Shown piece after piece: positions 16,480-25,048 of a stretch of DNA of 64,000 nt. A program made the position numbers and the translations under genes. The stretch is from NCBI GenBank assembly GCA_017510605.1, contig JAFWMQ010000014.1, forward strand, positions 1 through 64,000, in the 5' to 3' direction. Below the pieces are notes generated by a model. That model was not told where the DNA came from, made no database searches, and saw only the letters and a list, made by a program, of their open reading frames with translations. Within the stretch, counting starts at the first letter, position 1. Each line of letters opens with the position of its first letter. This DNA comes from Clostridiales bacterium. GTDB taxonomy: Bacteria > Bacillota > Clostridia > Saccharofermentanales > Saccharofermentanaceae.

Positions 16480-17679
16480 TCAATCATCTTCCGGTCTTGT
16501 ATCCAAATGTCCGCCATACCAAATGGCGCCCATGCCTACACCCTGATGGAACATTTCCATAACGAGAGGATCCTCTCCTGCACAGCGGATCTTAACATCG
16601 CCGTCATCTTTCTCAAACGACCGCTCAAAGATCCAAATCTCCTTAGGAGACAAAGTCTCAATGATGTAAGGATTGTGCGTCGAAAAGATGATCTGACAGT
16701 AATGATGCTTCATCGTATAATCACGCATCTCATCGCTTAAGACATCAACCATATCGTGATAGAGATCCTTGTCGGGCGTCTCGATAAAGATCGTTGAACG
16801 CGGGTTTGAATCACGAAGAAGAAGCAGATATAAAAAGAGTTTGTCCGGACTCTCCTTAAGTGCCAAAGGAAGGTTCTTCTTACGCTTCATTGCAGGTATC
16901 TTATCTTTGATCTCTGAAACGATACGCTCATATTCTTCCTCATCGTTCATCTTGATATATTCAAGAACATTTCCGACATTAGATCCCGTGCTGTTAAGGT
17001 GTTTATGTCCGCCGGGAGCACCGCCCTCATAGAAATACGAACTCTGTTCCTCTGAGGAAAAACTGCAGAAAAACCAAGTGGATATCTCTTTATAAAGAAG
17101 TACAAAATCTTTGTATCCGGTGATCTTTCCATAAAGGCTCAATGCCGTCAGGTGCTCGTCTTCAACACCAATAGAAGCCTTATCAGCAGCATCTTCAAGA
17201 TTGATGATGGAACCCTCTCCGCCCTTCATATCAAGGATCGTAAGAGGCTTTTTCTCTTCCCCGGCATCAACAAGAAGGATAACCCTTTCCTCATCGATAA
17301 CGGGACTCATATACCTGCTGGTTACGATCCCCAGCTCATACTGGATGAACTTCGGTTCACCGGTCTTTTTATCTTCCACTTTGAAGAAGACCTTGAATAA
17401 GGAAGGACTTGAAATATCAGGTGTCATGTTAGCAAATCCCGGTCTTCCGTAACTGATCGAAGCAACCGCGCAGCCTTGTGTTATACAGTCTTTCAGGAAA
17501 GCCATACAGCCCATGAATGATGTCTTACCCGTATTGTTGCGGCCTATAAAAGCATTAAGACCGCGAAGGCTGTCCTTAGTTTTTCCGTTTTCTTTTCCTG
17601 CTAAATAATCATCGATCAGGATTCCGGCTTTATCATTATCGAAAACATCGAAGTTCTCTATCTCAATACCAAGGATCAT
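16480..17679 (-). CDS. AAA family (ABC/OLD/AriA-like) ATPase
   Basis: The 399-residue protein starts ILGIEIENFDVF and has Walker A GRNNTGKTS (46-54), a conserved STGSNVGNVLEYI (230-242), a Walker B-like strand STIFIETPD (295-303) and the H-loop IFSTHNPYII (331-340). This is the order of AAA_15/AAA_21 ATPases such as OLD, RloA and AriA. The residue after the Walker B glutamate, usually the catalytic glutamate, is threonine. There is no fused TOPRIM domain; the next gene may supply it. AAAGGAGG precedes the ATG. It is the first gene of the operon with DUF4276 and hemW. Confidence 0.85.
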   Translation of the reverse strand: MILGIEIENFDVFDNDKAGILIDDYLAGKENGKTKDSLRGLNAFIGRNNTGKTSFMGCMAFLKDCITQGCAVASISYGRPGFANMTPDISSPSLFKVFFKVEDKKTGEPKFIQYELGIVTSRYMSPVIDEERVILLVDAGEEKKPLTILDMKGGEGSIINLEDAADKASIGVEDEHLTALSLYGKITGYKDFVLLYKEISTWFFCSFSSEEQSSYFYEGGAPGGHKHLNSTGSNVGNVLEYIKMNDEEEYERIVSEIKDKIPAMKRKKNLPLALKESPDKLFLYLLLLRDSNPRSTIFIETPDKDLYHDMVDVLSDEMRDYTMKHHYCQIIFSTHNPYIIETLSPKEIWIFERSFEKDDGDVKIRCAGEDPLVMEMFHQGVGMGAIWYGGHLDTRPEDD

Positions 17680-17767
17680 GGAAAGATACCTCCTTTGAGT
17701 CTCACAAAATGAACCTGATACTATTTTACGCCATATATGACGTTTTAGCCTAACATAAATTAATAAC

Positions 17768-17789
17768 AGCCGCAGAAAGATCTGCGGCC
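17768..17789 (-). terminator. Hairpin ending the recG-coaD operon
   Basis: GCCGCAG (17769-17775) pairs with CTGCGGC (17782-17788) around six bases. It lies after the coiled-coil gene and before the ATPase gene; the T run is weak. It suggests the ATPase operon is a separate transcript. Confidence 0.5.
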
Positions 17790-17817
17790 GTCCAAGGAAA
17801 TTCTAAATAAATAAGCT

Positions 17818-18312
17818 TTATTCTTTCTCTTCCAATGTTGAATTGATCTCGGAGAGATTTGTCTGGATCTTTGCGATGTTATCGGAAAGTGTCTCATTAA
17901 CGTTCTCTAAGAGGGACTTAACATAAAGGTGAGCATTTCTTCTGAGTTCTTCAGCCTGAGCCTCGGCATTAGCAATGATCTGGGCAGCTTCTTCCCTTGC
18001 GCCTCTAGTGATCTCGTGATCGTTTACCTTCATGGCATACATGCGGTTAGCGTCATCGATGATCTTCTTATTCTTCTCTCTTGCCGTACTGATAATATCC
18101 TGAGCTCTGGCAACGATATCATTTGACTGAGCAACAGAAGCAGGAAGATTATTCTTAAGGATCTGAAGTGAATTGATAGTTTCAGTTCTCTCGATAGAAC
18201 ACTTATCCGAGAAAGGAACACTCGATGCATCCTTAACCATATCGATAAGATAATCGATATGCTTGATAGCGTCATAGCGCTGTCCGCCCTGATTGAAATT
18301 GCTGTTCTCCAT
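17818..18312 (-). CDS. Coiled-coil protein of unknown function next to coaD
   Basis: The 164-residue protein has no membrane segment. It is rich in Ala, Glu, Asn and Lys with heptad patterns over residues about 70-160 (IVARAQDIISTAREKNKKII, EAAQIIANAEAQAEELRRNA), so it is largely helical coiled coil. Similar proteins beside coaD in Clostridia are sometimes labelled ATPase or V-ATPase-like, but no nucleotide motif is visible. A structural or DivIVA-like role is only a guess. It starts one base after coaD ends and is the last gene of the operon. Confidence 0.7.
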   Translation of the reverse strand: MENSNFNQGGQRYDAIKHIDYLIDMVKDASSVPFSDKCSIERTETINSLQILKNNLPASVAQSNDIVARAQDIISTAREKNKKIIDDANRMYAMKVNDHEITRGAREEAAQIIANAEAQAEELRRNAHLYVKSLLENVNETLSDNIAKIQTNLSEINSTLEEKE

Positions 18313-18313
18313 A

Positions 18314-18808
18314 TTAATTCCTTCCTTTCAAAAGTTTTTCCTTAACCAAATCTATTATCTCGGCCGGTACCATCTTTGAGATATCGCCGCCGTATGAACC
18401 TACTTCCTTGACCATAGAAGAACTGATAAGCGACAGATCATCTCTGCAGGGCAGCAGAACCGCGTCATATCCTGCGAAAAGCAGACGGTTAGCGAGCGCA
18501 TGCTCGGATTCATATCTGAAGTCAGACTCAGACCTGATCCCTCTTACGGAAGCACAACAGCCGAGTTTCTGATAAAGATCTACCAAAAGACCATCCCAGG
18601 CCATGACTTCCACGTTGCTCAAATCATCATTCTTCAATGACAGCCTTATGAGTTCAACTCTTTCTTCAGGAGTAAACATGGGCTTTTTTGCAGCATTCTC
18701 CATGACTGCGATGACAAGCTTATCACAGAGCTTTGAAGCCCTTCTGGCAATATCTCTGTGTCCTCTCGTAAAGGGATCAAATGTCCCGGGAAAGAGCATT
18801 ACCTTCAA
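18314..18808 (-). CDS. coaD: Phosphopantetheine adenylyltransferase
   Basis: The protein of about 164 residues begins KVMLFPGTFDPFTRGHRDIA with the TxGH nucleotidyltransferase motif, and ends with LISSSMVKEV, the ISSSxVKE loop. It transfers AMP from ATP to 4'-phosphopantetheine in CoA synthesis. I place the start at the TTG at 18808, eight bases after GGAGG, which gives the usual short N-terminus; the upstream in-frame TTG (18823) overlaps the Shine-Dalgarno. It follows rsmD, a very common gene pair. Confidence 0.95.
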   Translation of the reverse strand: MKVMLFPGTFDPFTRGHRDIARRASKLCDKLVIAVMENAAKKPMFTPEERVELIRLSLKNDDLSNVEVMAWDGLLVDLYQKLGCCASVRGIRSESDFRYESEHALANRLLFAGYDAVLLPCRDDLSLISSSMVKEVGSYGGDISKMVPAEIIDLVKEKLLKGRN

Positions 18809-18826
18809 ACCGTCATCCTCCAATGT

Positions 18827-19390
18827 CTATTCCTTAAAAAATGTTATCACTGTAATCCCGTAACTACAAGAACGAACACGTTTAAGGCCGTTGATTTCTT
18901 CGGGCATCTCACAATCTTTGTCGTGTTCTACTATAAGCATTCCACCTTCGGCAAGCATTTGGAATTCATTTATAAGCTTTGCAGCCTCATCAAGCCTTAA
19001 TGGAACGTCCCTGTATGGCGGGTCCATGAATATAATATCAAATTTCTCGCCGGCCTGCCCTAATAGTTCCAAAGCCTGGGCAACGCTCTTCTTATGGACC
19101 CTGATCTCGTCAGACCTGTCCATTCTTATCTTGCTGATATTCTTAGCGATAACAGCAGATGCCTGGCCGCTCCTTTCGACAAGGGTCACACGCTTTGCAC
19201 CACGGCTTAACGCTTCGATCCCTATCTGGCCTGATCCGGCAAAAAGATCCAGGAATTCTGAATCCGGAACATCAGCCTGAATAATGGAGAACAGGGCCTC
19301 CTTGACCTTATCGGTCGTGGGCCTGGTCTTATCTCCTTCAGGTGCCTGTAATACTGCACCTCTGAATCTTCCCGTAACTACTCTTGGCAT
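18827..19390 (-). CDS. rsmD: 16S rRNA guanine(966)-N2 methyltransferase
   Basis: The 187-residue protein has MPRVVTGRFRG at the N-terminus, RPTTDKVKEALFSII, the SAM-binding LDLFAGSGQIGIEALSRGA and the catalytic DPPY (in FIMDPPYRD without the M shift, near residue 120). It methylates G966 of 16S rRNA. The ATG overlaps the recG stop as TGATG, and coaD follows; recG-rsmD-coaD is a frequent Bacillota order. Confidence 0.95.
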   Translation of the reverse strand: MPRVVTGRFRGAVLQAPEGDKTRPTTDKVKEALFSIIQADVPDSEFLDLFAGSGQIGIEALSRGAKRVTLVERSGQASAVIAKNISKIRMDRSDEIRVHKKSVAQALELLGQAGEKFDIIFMDPPYRDVPLRLDEAAKLINEFQMLAEGGMLIVEHDKDCEMPEEINGLKRVRSCSYGITVITFFKE

Positions 19391-21567
19391 CAGATCTGCT
19401 CCATCTTTCTGGCGAACCTCAGTTCAAACATCTTCTTTATAGCCTCATTCAGACGTTCGGCTTCTTCTCCGCCCGCTTCGATAACCTTATTGACCGCTTC
19501 AGTCGCTTCAGTTGCGATCTTCATATCAGTATAAAGGTTTGCGGCCCTTAATGTCGGAATTCCGTGCTGCCTTGTACCGTAAAAATCTCCGGGGCCTCTT
19601 AATTCAAGGTCTTTTTCCGCAAGTTCAAACCCGTCTGACGATTCGCACATCATCTTCATGCGGCTCAGAGCAAGCTCGGATCTTGACTCGGACACCAGGA
19701 GACAGAATGACTTCTTATCGCCTCTTCCGATCCTTCCTCTTAACTGGTGAAGCGTGGAAAGACCGAATCTGTCAGCATCCATTATGATCATGACATTTGC
19801 ATTCGGGTTGTCCACACCGACTTCTATTACCGTGGTGGATATCAATATCCTTATGTCTCCAGAGATGAAACGCTCCATCGTGTCGAGTTTATCCTTCTCC
19901 TTCATGGAACCGTAAAGCACTGCGCTGGAATACTGCGACAGATTGCTCATGGAATCTATGATCTTCTTCATCTCGAAAACACTGGTTACGGAATCATCTC
20001 CGCTTACAGGCTCACCGATCAGATTATCCGCACCGGCCTCCGCCTCATCCTTATCTATCTTGGCGCAAACGATATAAACCTGTTCACCGGTTGCGAGTTT
20101 TATTCCCATCATCTCTTCAATAGCCTTGCTCTTCTTGGAGTTTACAAACCACGTTGTTATCTCCTGACGTCCCATAGGCTTTTGCTTGATCACTGACGTA
20201 GCCATATCGCCGTAGATCACCATCGCAAGTGTTCTCGGGATAGGCGTTGCGGTCATTATAAGGTTATGCACGCTCTTAACGGTACCGTCCTTAACGGTGT
20301 CCTTGAAAAGAAGCTTCTCTCTTTGTTTTACGCCAAAGCGGTGCTGCTCATCGGCTATAACAAGTGCAAGATCCTTAAACCTTATATCATCTGTAAGAAG
20401 CGCATGCGTTCCGATGATAACTCTTGCTCTTCCGTCGGCGATCATCTCCTTGATCTCCTGTTTCTCGGCATTCTTTGTCTTGCCGAGAAGAAGAACCGGT
20501 TCCATGCCGCTGTTCTTCATCAGTTTTGAGACAGTCTTATAGTGCTGGGTAGCAAGAACCGATGTCGGCGCAAGAAGCACCGCCTGCTTTCCCATTAACG
20601 CGGTTATGATCATGGACAATGCTGCAACCGCTGTCTTACCCGAACCGACATCACCCTGGATCAGCCTGTTCATGGGCGTCGTAGACATGAGGTCTGTCTG
20701 CACGTCCCTGAATGCCGCAGCCTGGTCGGCTGTCAGGGTAAATCCGAGATTATTCCTTACCTGTTTCCAGCTGTATTGTAATTCGGGGCTTGTACCGTCG
20801 GGACCTGCCGGTATTACCTTCTCTGCAATCTCTTTTACACCGTGTCCGCTGCTGTAGAGCTTCATGCCGATTCCAAGCAGTATCAGCTCCTCATATGCCA
20901 GCTGCTCACGTGCTTTGCGGGCCTCTTCAAGACTGCCCGGGAAGTGAGCCATCTCATATGCTTTCAAAGGAGAAACAAATCCTTTCTCTTCACAGATCTT
21001 AGAAGGAATACAGGACATCAGTTCGTTACCGCAGAGCTTCAGTGCAGTCCTGACCCACTTGGAAATATTATTTGATGTGATACCTGCCGTAAGGTGATAT
21101 ACAGGCCTTACAAGCGCATCATCACCGATCTTCTCAGCCTTCTCTATGTATGGATTGACCATCTGCATCTGACCGTTAAAGAGCGAGACCGAACCGTGTA
21201 CAAAACACTCGTCGCCCAACGCAAATTTGCCTGCCAGATACTGCGAATTGAAAAATGTCAGCCTTATCCTGCCTGTGCCGTCACTGACAAAAAACGTCAA
21301 AGGCTTCTTCCTGCTCGTAACATTAACTGAAGGATTGGTTGAAACAGTTCCCCTGAAAGAAAGATCATAACCCGTGTTATCGTCAAAATGGTCTGTAATA
21401 TCTATTGAAGAGATCGTTCCCAAATGAGACCAGTCATCGTAGCGCCAAGGAATAAAAGCAATGAGGTCATATATCGTGTATATGTCCAGTTTGGCCAGTT
21501 TCTCTTCAGCGGACGGACCTATGCCGTAAAGGTCGGTAACGGGATTGGACAGATGAATCGCAGCCAT
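19390..21567 (-). CDS. recG: ATP-dependent DNA helicase RecG
   Basis: The protein of about 725 residues has an N-terminal wedge/OB region (TDLYGIGPSAEEKLAKLDIY), Walker A QGDVGSGKTAVAAL, the RecG version of the DExH box DEQHRFGVKQ, TATPIPRTL and the C-terminal motif VI QLRGRIGRGDKKSFC. RecG remodels stalled replication forks and Holliday junctions. The start is the ATG at 21567, six bases before the Nth stop in the upstream direction, with GAGGAGG about 12 bases away; an earlier in-frame start would lie inside nth. Confidence 0.95.
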   Translation of the reverse strand: MAAIHLSNPVTDLYGIGPSAEEKLAKLDIYTIYDLIAFIPWRYDDWSHLGTISSIDITDHFDDNTGYDLSFRGTVSTNPSVNVTSRKKPLTFFVSDGTGRIRLTFFNSQYLAGKFALGDECFVHGSVSLFNGQMQMVNPYIEKAEKIGDDALVRPVYHLTAGITSNNISKWVRTALKLCGNELMSCIPSKICEEKGFVSPLKAYEMAHFPGSLEEARKAREQLAYEELILLGIGMKLYSSGHGVKEIAEKVIPAGPDGTSPELQYSWKQVRNNLGFTLTADQAAAFRDVQTDLMSTTPMNRLIQGDVGSGKTAVAALSMIITALMGKQAVLLAPTSVLATQHYKTVSKLMKNSGMEPVLLLGKTKNAEKQEIKEMIADGRARVIIGTHALLTDDIRFKDLALVIADEQHRFGVKQREKLLFKDTVKDGTVKSVHNLIMTATPIPRTLAMVIYGDMATSVIKQKPMGRQEITTWFVNSKKSKAIEEMMGIKLATGEQVYIVCAKIDKDEAEAGADNLIGEPVSGDDSVTSVFEMKKIIDSMSNLSQYSSAVLYGSMKEKDKLDTMERFISGDIRILISTTVIEVGVDNPNANVMIIMDADRFGLSTLHQLRGRIGRGDKKSFCLLVSESRSELALSRMKMMCESSDGFELAEKDLELRGPGDFYGTRQHGIPTLRAANLYTDMKIATEATEAVNKVIEAGGEEAERLNEAIKKMFELRFARKMEQI

Positions 21568-21572
21568 GTGAT

Positions 21573-22214
21573 CTAAATCCTCCTCTTGCAGAAAGACGCA
21601 AGCGGACATTCATCACACTTGGGTGATTTTGCCGTGCAGTACTTTCTTCCGAGATCGACTGATAAATGACCGATCTTTATCCACTGTTCTTCAGGGAATA
21701 CCTTCATAATATCCTTCTCTACCCTGGCAGGATCATCACTGTCTGTTATTCCTATCCTTCTCATAACACGCTTGCAGTGCGTATCAACTACAACTGCAGG
21801 TGTTCCGTAGATCTCTCCGACAATAAGATTGGCAATCTTTCTGCCTATACCGGGAACCTCCATAAGCATATCAACATCATTGGGTACGGTGCCGCCCCAC
21901 TCTTCTGTCATCTTCCTGGCAAATGCGATCACGGATCTTGTCTTGGAAACTGTTAATCCACATGGCTTTATTATGTCTGCAATAACAGCAGGATCCTCAT
22001 ATGCGATCAACTTCATATCCGAATATCTGCCGAAAAGATCTGTTGCAGTAATATTAACCCTTTTGTCAGTGCATTGTGCGGACAATATCCCTCTGATGGC
22101 AAGGTTTTGAGGACAATCGTAGTCCAAAGAACACGTGCTGTCAGGAAATTCGGTTGACAGCGCTTCATAAGTCTGCTTTGCAAGGAATCTTATTTTCGTG
22201 TTATTACCGCCCAA
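21573..22214 (-). CDS. nth: Endonuclease III (DNA glycosylase/AP lyase)
   Basis: The 213-residue protein has the helix-hairpin-helix VPGIGRKIANLIVGE, the catalytic aspartate in VVVDTHCKRVMRRIG, and four cysteines for the 4Fe-4S cluster near the C-terminus (CTAKSPKCDECPLASFC). The catalytic lysine region LSAQCTDKRVN is present. It removes oxidised pyrimidines and nicks the abasic site. It lies between recG and a two-component system; the gap to recG is only a few bases, so they are probably co-transcribed. Confidence 0.95.
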   Translation of the reverse strand: MGGNNTKIRFLAKQTYEALSTEFPDSTCSLDYDCPQNLAIRGILSAQCTDKRVNITATDLFGRYSDMKLIAYEDPAVIADIIKPCGLTVSKTRSVIAFARKMTEEWGGTVPNDVDMLMEVPGIGRKIANLIVGEIYGTPAVVVDTHCKRVMRRIGITDSDDPARVEKDIMKVFPEEQWIKIGHLSVDLGRKYCTAKSPKCDECPLASFCKRRI

Positions 22215-22216
22215 AA

Positions 22217-23770
22217 CTACTGCTCCTGCTTCTCAGGCGGGTATGGGAACGAGAAAACAAATCTCGCACCACCGAGTTCTCTTCCCTCGTCACATATGAT
22301 CGTCTGTCCGTGACCTGCGAGGATCTGTTTGCAAATATATAAGCCCAGACCGAATCCCTCGGATTTACGTGAAGAATCTGCCTGGTAAAAGCTTTCGAAA
22401 ATCCTTTGTCTCTTTGACTCCTCTACGCCGGCACCCGAGTCTTCAACCGAGATGATGACCTTACGCGCCTTGGGGTTGGTCTCTGTGGATATCTTTATCT
22501 CACCGTTCTGCGGAGTAAACTTGATCGCGTTTGTAATGATATTTATTATTACGCGGCACAACTGCTGGGCTTCACCGTATACCATGATGCCGGGGCCGGG
22601 ATCCAATGACTTGATCACCCTTATCTGCTTATCGGTGAGCTGCGCTTCAAGGTTATCAACAATGTCGTTGATCATATCGTTGATATTGAATTCTTCCATC
22701 ATATCCGGATCCGGATGTGACAGGGACGACGCTTCAGTCATCTGGGTTACAAGCGTTCTTATTCTGTCGGTCTGCTGCTTTATCAGTTCGAGATAGTGAG
22801 GCTGCTTTTCCTCGGGAATCGTGCCGTCGAGCATTGCCGTAACAAAACCGTTGATAGATGTAAGAGGCGTCCTTATATCATGGGCAATAGATGAAATAAA
22901 CATCTCTCTGTCGTGTTCCTGGTTCTCCAGAGATTCGATCATCTTATTTACGGTCCTGCCCATCTCGGTAAACTCTGAAGAGACAGAGAGCGACGTGTAA
23001 TCATTCGGATCGGAATATTTAGAACTTACCCTGACTGAATAATCTCCTTCAGCAACCTTGGAAATAGCCTGGGATATATCCTTGATCGGCATAAGGCTGA
23101 AGTATACGAATACAGCATAAAGAACTATGGCAATGATCATTGCGACCAGCGCAGGGATCAGTATGACATTGATATATTCCGTCTTGGTCTGTTCGGTTCC
23201 TTCACTGTTGCTGACAAGAACAAAATAAGGAGTACCTCTTACCTTTACACAGTTTATGGAAATAACTCTCCCGGTATTGTGCGAACCCGTTCTTGCATAT
23301 CCTTCGGAATCTGCCCTTTCCAACAGTTCTAATGCATTCGGCTGGACAATATACAGAGGACCTTCCTCCGTAGTAAGCAGATTATCCGATATATCGGTAA
23401 TAAAAGAATTTCGGCAGTAGATCTTACCCTGTTTATCCGTAACGTAAACGGAACCGTTGGAACGGTATGTCTGGGAATTAACGAACTTATCGATTATTCT
23501 GGAATTGCGGAAATTATCCGTTCCGTCATCATTATTCGTATATTCAAACGGGACACTTTGAAATGATGTGATCGATGTAATATCGGAAGCCAGGTCATTC
23601 GCAGCAGACTTGGTTTCAGATTCAACATCAAGAATGAGATTGTTATACATGTTCTCATACGAAAGGAACAACAATACCGCAAAAACGATAAATGTCGTCA
23701 ACACGAGAAATGTTATAAGAAAAACGGCAAAGCCCGCCGATATCTGCTTACCGTCAGCTCTCGGCGCCAT
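22217..23770 (-). CDS. Membrane sensor histidine kinase with HAMP domain
   Basis: The 517-residue protein has TM1 (about 12-36), an extracytoplasmic domain of about 160 residues, TM2 (about 201-225), a HAMP linker, a HisKA helix with H297 in FISSIAHDIRTPLTSI, and a HATPase domain with NIITNAIKFTP, DSGAGV and GFGLGLYICK. It would phosphorylate the response regulator encoded seven bases upstream. The extracytoplasmic domain looks like a small CACHE/PAS-type sensor, a guess from length and position. The stimulus is unknown. It is followed by nth after two bases, so DNA repair genes may share its transcript. Confidence 0.92.
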   Translation of the reverse strand: MAPRADGKQISAGFAVFLITFLVLTTFIVFAVLLFLSYENMYNNLILDVESETKSAANDLASDITSITSFQSVPFEYTNNDDGTDNFRNSRIIDKFVNSQTYRSNGSVYVTDKQGKIYCRNSFITDISDNLLTTEEGPLYIVQPNALELLERADSEGYARTGSHNTGRVISINCVKVRGTPYFVLVSNSEGTEQTKTEYINVILIPALVAMIIAIVLYAVFVYFSLMPIKDISQAISKVAEGDYSVRVSSKYSDPNDYTSLSVSSEFTEMGRTVNKMIESLENQEHDREMFISSIAHDIRTPLTSINGFVTAMLDGTIPEEKQPHYLELIKQQTDRIRTLVTQMTEASSLSHPDPDMMEEFNINDMINDIVDNLEAQLTDKQIRVIKSLDPGPGIMVYGEAQQLCRVIINIITNAIKFTPQNGEIKISTETNPKARKVIISVEDSGAGVEESKRQRIFESFYQADSSRKSEGFGLGLYICKQILAGHGQTIICDEGRELGGARFVFSFPYPPEKQEQ

Positions 23771-23777
23771 TAACTAT

Positions 23778-24497
23778 TTACCTCGTCTCGAATTTATAAC
23801 CCTTGCTCCAGACAGTCTTAATGCTCCAATTCTGCTCCCTGTCGGGATTCTCGATCTTTTCTCTGATACGCTTGATATGAACATCTACTGTACGTGATTC
23901 TCCGTAGAAATCATATCCCCAAACGTTCTCCAGAAGCTGCTCTCTGGTAAATACCCTGTTTGGATTGGAAGCAAGGAAGAATAACAGTTCAAGTTCCTTA
24001 GGCGGCATATAAATCTCATTACCGTCTACACTTACAACATAACGGATCTTATCGACTGAGAAACCGGGATATGTAATAACATCCGCAGATCCCTCTTTAC
24101 TGTCTGAAGCAACAGGAGCCTGATCGCGCTTGTCTGTACGTCTTAAGACAGCCTTAACTCTTGCAAGAACCTCCTTAGGTTCAAACGGCTTGGGAATATA
24201 GTCATCTGCACCGAGTTCAAGTCCGACGATCTTATCCAGAGTATCTGTTCTTGCAGTAAGCATGATAATCGGACAATCGGAAGTCTTTCTGATCTCGCGG
24301 CAGATATCATTACCATCCATACCCGGAAGCATTAGATCAAGGATTACGATATCCGGTGAGAAACCATGGAAAACAGTTAAAGCTTTATCGCCCTGCATGC
24401 AAGAGGAGACCTGATATCCCTCTTTCTCAAAATAGAGTTTAAGAACTTCAATGATGCCCGGATCATCATCTACGAGCAAAACCTTGTTAGTAGCCAT
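23778..24497 (-). CDS. OmpR/PhoB-family response regulator
   Basis: The 239-residue protein has a receiver domain (acidic pair D10-D11, phospho-acceptor D54 in VILDLMLPGMDG, lysine in YIPKPFEPKEVL) and a winged-helix DNA-binding domain (FTREQLLENVWGYDFYGESR, then RTVDVHIKRIREKI). It pairs with the histidine kinase just downstream. The order regulator-then-kinase and the PhoB-type effector are typical of wall-stress or phosphate systems, but the targets cannot be read from sequence. Confidence 0.93.
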   Translation of the reverse strand: MATNKVLLVDDDPGIIEVLKLYFEKEGYQVSSCMQGDKALTVFHGFSPDIVILDLMLPGMDGNDICREIRKTSDCPIIMLTARTDTLDKIVGLELGADDYIPKPFEPKEVLARVKAVLRRTDKRDQAPVASDSKEGSADVITYPGFSVDKIRYVVSVDGNEIYMPPKELELLFFLASNPNRVFTREQLLENVWGYDFYGESRTVDVHIKRIREKIENPDREQNWSIKTVWSKGYKFETR

Positions 24498-24537
24498 AAG
24501 ATCACCCCTGCTCTATAACTTCTTTAGGTTTTATGCT

Positions 24538-24554
24538 TTGTAACAATGTTACAA
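24538..24554. repeat. Palindrome TTGTAACAATGTTACAA at the nrdR stop
   Basis: The 7-bp arms TTGTAAC and GTTACAA flank AAT. The nrdR TAA (24549-24551) lies inside it. It is upstream of the response regulator start (24497), so it could be an operator for the two-component operon. The same core occurs at 6792-6804 and 52009-52021. Confidence 0.6.
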
Positions 24555-25031
24555 GCCTTTATCTTCACCGGAAGAAACGCTTCCGACGTCGAAATTGTTA
24601 ATCTCGGCTGTATAAGAATCCAGATCAGTGAAGTTCTTATAAACCGATGCGAAGCGGACATATGACACACGGTCAATATCCATCAGCTTCGACATGATAA
24701 ACTCGCCGATCTCGGACGAGGTTATCTCTTTATTAAATCTCTCGTCTACCAGATGTGTAATATCAGAACAGATATTCTCCTTAACCTGTTGTGACACTCC
24801 TCGTTTCTGGCAGGCTACGTCCAAGCTTCTGAGTATCTTGTCAGGATCGTAAAGCTGCTTGGATCCGTCTTTCTTTACGACCATAGGCTTTAAGCCTTCT
24901 ATTTTCTCAATAGTTGAAAATCTGGCTCCGCAGACAAGACATACCCGTCTTCTTCTGACGGCGAACCCGTCATCTGTCGGTCTGGAATCTAAGACCTTGT
25001 CATCGTTCTCGCCACATTTGGGACAGATCAC
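24549..25031 (-). CDS. nrdR: Transcriptional repressor NrdR
   Basis: The 160-residue protein starts ICPKCGENDDKVLDSRPTDD, a zinc ribbon whose second cysteine pair is RRVCLVCG, followed by an ATP-cone (LKPMVVKKDGSKQLYDPDKI). NrdR senses ATP/dATP and represses ribonucleotide reductase operons. It lies 17 bp after ftsZ on the same strand, a recurrent clostridial placement. No nrd genes are in the window. Full length and motifs intact. Confidence 0.95.
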   Translation of the reverse strand: MICPKCGENDDKVLDSRPTDDGFAVRRRRVCLVCGARFSTIEKIEGLKPMVVKKDGSKQLYDPDKILRSLDVACQKRGVSQQVKENICSDITHLVDERFNKEITSSEIGEFIMSKLMDIDRVSYVRFASVYKNFTDLDSYTAEINNFDVGSVSSGEDKGL

Positions 25032-25048
25032 GGACTATCTCCTCTAAA

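Noticed and set aside
24538..24554. TnrA/GlnR site
   Set aside because: The palindrome has 15 bases between and including the TGT/ACA ends, not the 17 required for TGTNA-N7-TNACA.
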